From positions 1-64,000 of the forward strand of contig JANXMQ010000029.1 in NCBI GenBank assembly GCA_025354565.1: 64,000 nucleotides of DNA, read 5' to 3'. The translations under genes and the position numbers were made by a program. This document shows, one piece after another, positions 58,910 to 64,000 of the stretch. Origin of the DNA: Akkermansiaceae bacterium. GTDB lineage: Bacteria > Verrucomicrobiota > Verrucomicrobiia > Verrucomicrobiales > Akkermansiaceae. Within the stretch, counting starts at the first letter, position 1, and every line of letters starts with the position of its first letter. The notes below the pieces were generated by a model. It was not told the origin of the DNA. It did no database searches and worked only from the letters and a program-made list of their open reading frames with translations.

Positions 58910-60076
58910 ATGATCCCGAACCGCCTCACGAATTCAGTTAAAATCCAAGAGCTGGCACATTTTCCCTGGTCTCTTCTGGCGCGGCTGATGCTTCTCTTCA
59001 CCGTACCGGTCGTCGCTCAGACTCAGGTAGCCACGACCGTTTCCTCATGGTCTTCAGTCAGCTCGATCCTGCCGAGCGGGCAGGACGGCTATTTCGAGGA
59101 TATGGCAATCACCCCGAACGGCACGGTCTGGGCCACGGGCTACCGGGTGGCTTATCTGCCTGGCGCGGTGGAGTTCCGAACGAACGTGATGCGCTTCAAT
59201 GGCACTCTGTTCGAGCCGGTGGCGGCACCTGACATCGAGGCTGCCCCCGCCGTAAATTTCCTTCAGGGCATCACCGCAGTTTCGGACACGTCAATTTACA
59301 CCGTTGGTTGGTCGGCCACTCCTGGTACTCGCATCAACCGCACGCGGATTCTGCACTACGATGGGACGCAGTGGACGGCGATGATTTCGGCCAATGCCAG
59401 CACCGGCAGCAACGTGCTGTATGACGTGACGCACTTTGGCGAAAGGCTGTGGGCAGTGGGGGCAGTTGTTCTAACTGGCGACTTTTATGAGAGCCCGCTT
59501 ATCGAGATTTACAATGGTTCTAATTGGATCGTTACGCTGCCCGGTCGTCCGGCACCGGGGACCGGCCACATGGAACTCACGGGTGTCTATGCGGTCAACG
59601 CCAGCACCGTTTATGCCGTAGGAAATTGCGATCAGGGAGGCTTCGTGCTCAAGGGGGTGAGGGGCGTCTGGTCGGTCCTGATGGCACCAGGTACGCTTCC
59701 GACTGGTGGCCATTTAACTCGTGTCGCAGGGCTAGGAAAACGGGTGCTCGCCCTCGGCTACACCAACAGTGGCGGACTCGCGATCCGGCTCGATGTTTCA
59801 CCGCCACAGATCATCGCTAACACAAGCGATGGCGCAAGCTGGGCTGACGCAACGACTGCGGTGAAATCTACGTTTATGACGGTCGGCAGCGGGCTGGTCC
59901 CCGGCACCTCGTTCGCCAGTCCAGCCATCGGACATCGCGACGCGACTGGTTTCAAGCCCGAGACGATTGGGCCAACATTCGGCTATTTCAATGCCGCCGC
60001 CACCGCGCCCGACGGGACGCTCTGGGCAGTCGGCGCGACGAGTGGCAAGCCGCTCGCCATGCGCCGCGCACCCTGA
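58910..60076 (+). CDS. Secreted propeller-like hypothetical protein
   Basis: A 388-residue protein with a hydrophobic N-terminal export segment (LARLMLLFTVPVVAQTQ near residues 23-39). The body has repeated W-A-[TV]-G and D-G-T-x-W motifs about 45-60 residues apart (NGTVWATGYR, SIYTVGWSA, RLWAVGAV, TVYAVGNC, DGTLWAVGAT), which suggests a beta-propeller of six or seven blades. I do not recognise a named family. The ATG at 58910 was chosen because it starts the export segment; 209 bases upstream are non-coding and overlap the kdsB 5' region. Confidence 0.7.
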   Translation: MIPNRLTNSVKIQELAHFPWSLLARLMLLFTVPVVAQTQVATTVSSWSSVSSILPSGQDGYFEDMAITPNGTVWATGYRVAYLPGAVEFRTNVMRFNGTLFEPVAAPDIEAAPAVNFLQGITAVSDTSIYTVGWSATPGTRINRTRILHYDGTQWTAMISANASTGSNVLYDVTHFGERLWAVGAVVLTGDFYESPLIEIYNGSNWIVTLPGRPAPGTGHMELTGVYAVNASTVYAVGNCDQGGFVLKGVRGVWSVLMAPGTLPTGGHLTRVAGLGKRVLALGYTNSGGLAIRLDVSPPQIIANTSDGASWADATTAVKSTFMTVGSGLVPGTSFASPAIGHRDATGFKPETIGPTFGYFNAAATAPDGTLWAVGATSGKPLAMRRAP

Positions 60077-60156
60077 TCGGTCGCATGGGTTTGATACACC
60101 ATGTCGCAGTGGTTCTAACTTGGGCTCGCATCGGAAATCCCCGGGCGGTGCTTTTT

Positions 60157-60630
60157 CTAACTGCGAGACGCCTCGAAGCCGACGTCTTCTATCAGTCCAA
60201 CGCTTGCGATCGCGAGATTCGCCAGTTCGTCGCAGCGTTCGTTTTCCGTGTGGCCGGCATGGCCTTTCACCCAGCGCCAGTCGATTTTGTGATCTGCGAT
60301 CACCGCCAACAGCCGCAGCCAGAGGTCTTGGTTTTTCACCGGTTGCTTGGCCGCTGTTTTCCAGCCGCGTTTTTTCCAACCGGTGATCCAGTGCTTGGCA
60401 ATCGCGTCGATCAGGTATTTGGAATCCGAGTGAAGTTCGACATCGCATGGCTCTTTGAGAGTCTCCAGTGCCGCGATGGCGGCCCGCAGTTCCATCCGGT
60501 TGTTAGTCGTCAGTCGATAGCCTGCGGACAATTCCTTGCGGTGTTTGCCACACACCATCACCACGCCGAACCCGCCCGGTCCAGGGTTTCCCTTGCAGCC
60601 GCCGTCGGTGTGGATGATCACGCGCTTCAT
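60157..60630 (-). CDS. rnhA: Ribonuclease HI
   Basis: A 157-residue enzyme that cuts RNA in RNA-DNA hybrids. Catalytic acids are visible: Asp in [15 protein letters not shown], Glu in [10 protein letters not shown], Asp in [12 protein letters not shown], and the late Asp in ENERCDELA with the His of [10 protein letters not shown]. Length is normal. ATG 60630 was chosen over one six codons upstream. It is convergent with the secreted hypothetical. Confidence 0.95.
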   Translation of the reverse strand: MKRVIIHTDGGCKGNPGPGGFGVVMVCGKHRKELSAGYRLTTNNRMELRAAIAALETLKEPCDVELHSDSKYLIDAIAKHWITGWKKRGWKTAAKQPVKNQDLWLRLLAVIADHKIDWRWVKGHAGHTENERCDELANLAIASVGLIEDVGFEASRS

Positions 60631-60741
60631 CGGCTGCGAGGCTGGCAATGTGTTCAGGGCATGACAAGCGAAACGGGGCGGGAATTTTTTACGCCGGGTG
60701 CGTAGGGTTGCGGGTTTGGGCGGGATGTGTAGAATGCGGGC

Positions 60742-61524
60742 GTGGCGGATTTTTCCTTAACATTTTTGGGGTCGGGGACATCGGTGGGGGTGCCGGTGAT
60801 CGGGTGCGATTGTGCGGTGTGCCGCTCGGCGGATGTGCGGGACAAGCGGACGCGCGCCTCGGTAGTGGTGCAGGGTGGGGGACGAACGCTGTTAGTGGAC
60901 ACGGGGCCGGATCTGCGGACGCAGGCGCTGCGGGAAAATCTGCGGGAGATCGACGCGGTGATTTATACGCACGGGCATCTGGATCATGTGGCGGGCTTCG
61001 ATGAGTTGCGGGCTTTTTGCTGGCGGCGTAAGGAGAAACTACCCTTGCACGCGACGGCGGGCTGCATGGGGATTTTGCGGGGTATGTATGGCTGGGCCTT
61101 CGACGAAGAGCCGCGGAAGGAAGGCTATGTCTGGCCTGAGGCGCGCTTGATCGAGGGGCCGTTCGCTTATGAAGAGTTGGTGGTGACGCCGCTGCCGGTA
61201 GAGCATGGGAATGTGGAAACCGTGGGATTTTTATTTCAATGCGGCAGTGGGAAGCGACTGGCTTATCTGCCGGATGTGAAGCGGATTCCCGAGCCGACAA
61301 TGGCGCTGATAGAAAACGTGGACGTGCTGGTGGTGGATGCGCTACGGACGGTGCCGCATTGGACGCATTTTTCGCTGGAGGAGGCGCTGGCGGCGGCGGC
61401 GGCGATGGGGGCTGGGGAGACGTGGTTGACGCATCTGACTCACGAATACGAGCATGCGGCGTGGGAGGAAAAACTCCCGCCGGGTGTGCGGATGGCGTGG
61501 GATGGGTTGCGGATTTCGCTTTAA
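60742..61524 (+). CDS. MBL-fold metallo-hydrolase (PhnP-like)
   Basis: A 260-residue protein starting with [22 protein letters not shown] carries a cysteine-rich zinc site as in Phn[17 protein letters not shown] is the HxHxDH motif; LPVEHG, LPDVKRI and THLTHEYEH supply later ligands. PhnP is a cyclic phosphodiesterase of phosphonate use, but this wide group also contains housekeeping members; no phn gene is near. The next gene starts close downstream. Confidence 0.87.
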   Translation: MADFSLTFLGSGTSVGVPVIGCDCAVCRSADVRDKRTRASVVVQGGGRTLLVDTGPDLRTQALRENLREIDAVIYTHGHLDHVAGFDELRAFCWRRKEKLPLHATAGCMGILRGMYGWAFDEEPRKEGYVWPEARLIEGPFAYEELVVTPLPVEHGNVETVGFLFQCGSGKRLAYLPDVKRIPEPTMALIENVDVLVVDALRTVPHWTHFSLEEALAAAAAMGAGETWLTHLTHEYEHAAWEEKLPPGVRMAWDGLRISL

Positions 61525-61573
61525 AACCATGCTGAGTCTTGCATGGGACGGGGATACGGGCATGATCGCGGGC

Positions 61574-63169
61574 ATGAGAATGTGGGTCGTGGGTTTGCTG
61601 CTGCTGGAGGGGATACTGTCGGTGGTGTGGGGCGAGATCCTGCCAGGGGCGGTGGCGGTGCTTTTCAACGCGGCGGTTCCTGAATCCCGGAAGCTGGCCG
61701 AGGAATACCGGGCGGCACGGGAGATCCCGGTGGAAAATATGATTGGCTTGGACATGCCGGTGACGGCGGACATCTCGCGCGAGGATTATGAAAAATGGAT
61801 TCTAACACCGCTGCGCCACGAGTTCGAGTCGCGGGCGTGGTGGAAGCGGCAGACCGAAACCGGCGGCGTACTGGTGCCAGTCATGAACCGCATTCAGGTG
61901 CTGGTGACGATGCGCGGGGTGCCGCTGCGGATCATGCCAAAGCCGAAACCGCCGGAAAAAGCGGCGGCACCGGGAGCTGCGCCGCCCGCGCCGGTGGCGA
62001 ATCCCATCGCCGTGCGGGATGAGGCCGCAGTGGACTCGGAACTGGCGTTGTTCGGCGTGGAGGGTCTGCCGATGGAAGGTGTGTTGCAGAATAAATTTTA
62101 CAAGTCAGAGCGGACGTTTTCCGAGGCGCGACTGCCTTACATGGTCCTGACCGCACGGATCGACGCCCCGACTATGGCGACCTGCGAGCGGATGATCCGG
62201 GACACGTTGGAGGTGGAGAAAACCGGGTTGTGGGGGCGGGCCTATGTGGACATCGCTAACAAATTTCCGCAAGGCGACGAGTGGCTGGAAACCGTGGTGA
62301 AGGCGGACCTCGCGAGCAGTATCCCGACGGTGGTGGACCGCTTCAACGACACCCTGCCGAAGAACTATCCAATGACTGAGGCGGCACTCTATTACGGCTG
62401 GTATGACTATCAGGTGAGCGGGCCGTTTTTGAACAGCCGCTTTCAATTTCGCAAAGGCGCGGTGGCGATGCACTTGCATTCGTTCAGCGCGGAGCAATTG
62501 ACGGACAGCACAAAGAACTGGAGTGCCCCGCTGTTAGAACGCGGGGCAGCGGTGACGATTGGCAATGTCTATGAGCCGTATTTGCACCTCACGCATGATT
62601 TCGGCATCCTCCAGCAACGCCTGCTCGATGGCTTTACTTGGGTCGAGGCTTGTTGGATGGCGATGCCGGTGGCGTCGTGGCAGGCGGTGGTGTTAGGCGA
62701 TCCGCTCTATCGCCCCTATCAGCATTTGGACGGCGGCGGGGTGAAGCAGGAGGGGGATTTGGAATTCCGCGCGCTGCGGGCTGCGGCGGCGGAGTGGAAG
62801 AACAACCCCTTGGAGCGCGAGAAGCAGTTGGAAAAAGCGGCGGAGCGGATGAAGAGCGGGACGCTGGCGGAGGCGGCGGGGCTGGATTTGATAGAGAGGA
62901 AAGACCCGGAGGGTGCGGCGCGGTGTTTCCGCCGGGCGAAGTGGTTTTTCGTAAAAATGGAGGACAAACTGCGGCAGGATCTGGAGTTGGTGGCGCTGGA
63001 CCGGGCGGCGAACCGCAAGGATGTCGCGGTGCGTGGCTTGCGGGACGCGCAAACGGCCTACGGCGATTTGCCTGAGGCGGAGTCGTTGAAGGGCTGGCTG
63101 GATATTCTAGACCCGCCGCCGCCACCACCGGCGGATCCGACGAAGCCACCGGTCATCAAGAAACCCTGA
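61574..63169 (+). CDS. TIGR03790-family exported protein
   Basis: A 531-residue exported protein with signal peptide (MWVVGLLLLEGILSVVWG). The blocks AVLFNAAVPESRKLAEEYR, IPVENMIGLDMP, the LVTMRGVPLRI strand, and VTIGNVYEPYLHLTHDF with VVLGDPLYRPY fit the TIGR03790 family of unknown function, common in Verrucomicrobia, Planctomycetes and Acidobacteria. An Ala/Pro-rich insert lies near residues 120-145, and a proline run ends the protein. ATGs at 61529 and 61562 are alternative starts; 61574 gives the most typical signal peptide. Confidence 0.8.
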   Translation: MRMWVVGLLLLEGILSVVWGEILPGAVAVLFNAAVPESRKLAEEYRAAREIPVENMIGLDMPVTADISREDYEKWILTPLRHEFESRAWWKRQTETGGVLVPVMNRIQVLVTMRGVPLRIMPKPKPPEKAAAPGAAPPAPVANPIAVRDEAAVDSELALFGVEGLPMEGVLQNKFYKSERTFSEARLPYMVLTARIDAPTMATCERMIRDTLEVEKTGLWGRAYVDIANKFPQGDEWLETVVKADLASSIPTVVDRFNDTLPKNYPMTEAALYYGWYDYQVSGPFLNSRFQFRKGAVAMHLHSFSAEQLTDSTKNWSAPLLERGAAVTIGNVYEPYLHLTHDFGILQQRLLDGFTWVEACWMAMPVASWQAVVLGDPLYRPYQHLDGGGVKQEGDLEFRALRAAAAEWKNNPLEREKQLEKAAERMKSGTLAEAAGLDLIERKDPEGAARCFRRAKWFFVKMEDKLRQDLELVALDRAANRKDVAVRGLRDAQTAYGDLPEAESLKGWLDILDPPPPPPADPTKPPVIKKP

Positions 63170-63187
63170 GCAACCCTGGCTGAGATC

Positions 63188-64000
63188 ATGACTTACGCTT
63201 ATTTGCTAGAATCGGTTTGGCATCCCCCGCTGGCGTTCGCGGAGACCGTAGCGGGCGGGCTACCGCCGGAGTTGGAATTGCAGGCCCTATGGTTCGCAGG
63301 GACGCTTGGCAGAGTGTTCCGAACGACGACCGGAAAGGCTGTTAGGATTATACAGTTCGGCGAGTGGAACCGGGGTGCGGGGCCGGATTTTATTCAAGCG
63401 GCGGTGGAAATCGACGGCGAACTCCGGACCGGGCCGCTGGAACTGGACCCTCAGGCGGGGGATTGGGAGGCGCACGGCCATGCCGAGAATCCGGCGTTCC
63501 GGGATGTGGTGCTGCACGTGGTTTTCAAGGCGGATGCGCGGCGGCCATTTACCCGGACCTGCGATCATGGCGAAGTTCCGCAGGTGGTGATTACGGAAAT
63601 GCAGCTATCGGACGCGATGAACCGCCCGCAGCGCGAGGTGGCCATCGCACATCCGGGGCGTTGTGTGTTTCCGCTGAAAAATCTGCCGTTGGGGGCGATC
63701 GAACGCTTGTTAGACGAGGCTGCGGTTTTCCGCGCGAACGGGAAGGCGTCGCGCTGGCTGCGGACGGCGGACGCGCACGGTTGGGATGCAGCCTTGTTCC
63801 AAGCCACGGCGGAGACGCTGGGCTACCGGGGCAACGCGCTGGCAATGCGGCTGTTAGCCCAACGCGCGCCACTAGCCCTACTCAAGGCGGACGACGCGGC
63901 AGCAGAGGCGGTTTTGTTCGGGACTGCGGGTTTCCTCTCCTCCGATCTGCACGAACAGGCCCCGCCGGATACCCGCGACTATTTGCGCGGACTGTGGGAT
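63188..64000 (+). CDS. DUF2851 family protein (cut by window end)
   Basis: The frame opens at ATG 63188 and is still open at 64000, giving 271 residues. FGEWNRGAGPDFIQAAVEIDG, the LDPQAGDWEAHGH block and DVVLHVVFKAD are the N-terminal landmarks of DUF2851, whose members are about 420-460 residues, so about 60 percent is present. Function is unknown; a distant nuclease-like fold has been suggested for the family, which I cannot verify here. It follows the TIGR03790 gene by 18 bases. Confidence 0.85.
   Translation, partial: MTYAYLLESVWHPPLAFAETVAGGLPPELELQALWFAGTLGRVFRTTTGKAVRIIQFGEWNRGAGPDFIQAAVEIDGELRTGPLELDPQAGDWEAHGHAENPAFRDVVLHVVFKADARRPFTRTCDHGEVPQVVITEMQLSDAMNRPQREVAIAHPGRCVFPLKNLPLGAIERLLDEAAVFRANGKASRWLRTADAHGWDAALFQATAETLGYRGNALAMRLLAQRAPLALLKADDAAAEAVLFGTAGFLSSDLHEQAPPDTRDYLRGLWD

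Overview
The window looks like chromosome of a Verrucomicrobiota bacterium, probably Verrucomicrobiae. This is inferred from very large secreted proteins combining ThuA-like, SGNH-like, beta-propeller and cupredoxin domains, from a PEP-CTERM surface protein, from weak use of Shine-Dalgarno sites, and from GC-rich coding. No rRNA, tRNA or CRISPR array was seen.

Layout. 0-4 kb: a small CPXCG zinc-ribbon protein, ilvD and a PAS/PP2C phosphatase. 3.9-8 kb: a four-module secreted protein. 7.9-10.2 kb: an islet with a rhamnogalacturonan lyase, a transposase scrap and a REP-like hairpin, bracketed by two direct copies of the 3' end of the neighbouring metal ATPase gene. 10.2-14.7 kb: a P1B-4-type metal ATPase divergent from a two-component system. 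14.9-19.5 kb: a PEP-CTERM protein and a fused double phosphatase. 19.8-24.4 kb: an AIM24 protein, a transposase scrap, a DCC-family protein and a TOTE-type primase-helicase-nuclease. 24.4-28.3 kb: pheS and pheT, split by a 0.47-kb unit with inverted terminal repeats carrying a GxxExxY nuclease-fold gene. 28.4-34.2 kb: a DsbD-N-like protein, the second giant cupredoxin protein and an epimerase.

34.6-45.6 kb: a U32 peptidase, a Tat-exported phosphatase, a polyprenyl synthase, asd, a leucine-rich-repeat surface protein beside a nested inverted-repeat element, an ABC exporter and rodA. 45.6-51.4 kb: a reductive pyrimidine (or hydantoin) catabolic cluster. Hydantoinase opens the ring, the nitrilase-family enzyme cuts the ureido acid, the aminotransferase makes the semialdehyde, and the CoA-acylating dehydrogenase finishes. 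Its NCS1 permease has lost its middle. 51.4-56.2 kb: a copper ATPase with a small membrane ORF, and a secreted dehydrogenase with a haem c domain. 56.2-64 kb: pyrG and kdsB (CTP supply and Kdo activation for LPS), a secreted hypothetical, rnhA, an MBL hydrolase, a TIGR03790 protein and a DUF2851 protein cut by the window end.

Most notable for follow-up are a genome-wide-looking preference for the pentamer GTTAG/CTAAC, the GxxExxY mobile unit inside pheST, the lyase islet between gene-end duplicates, the TOTE gene, and the double-phosphatase fusion with a Pho-box-like repeat cluster upstream.
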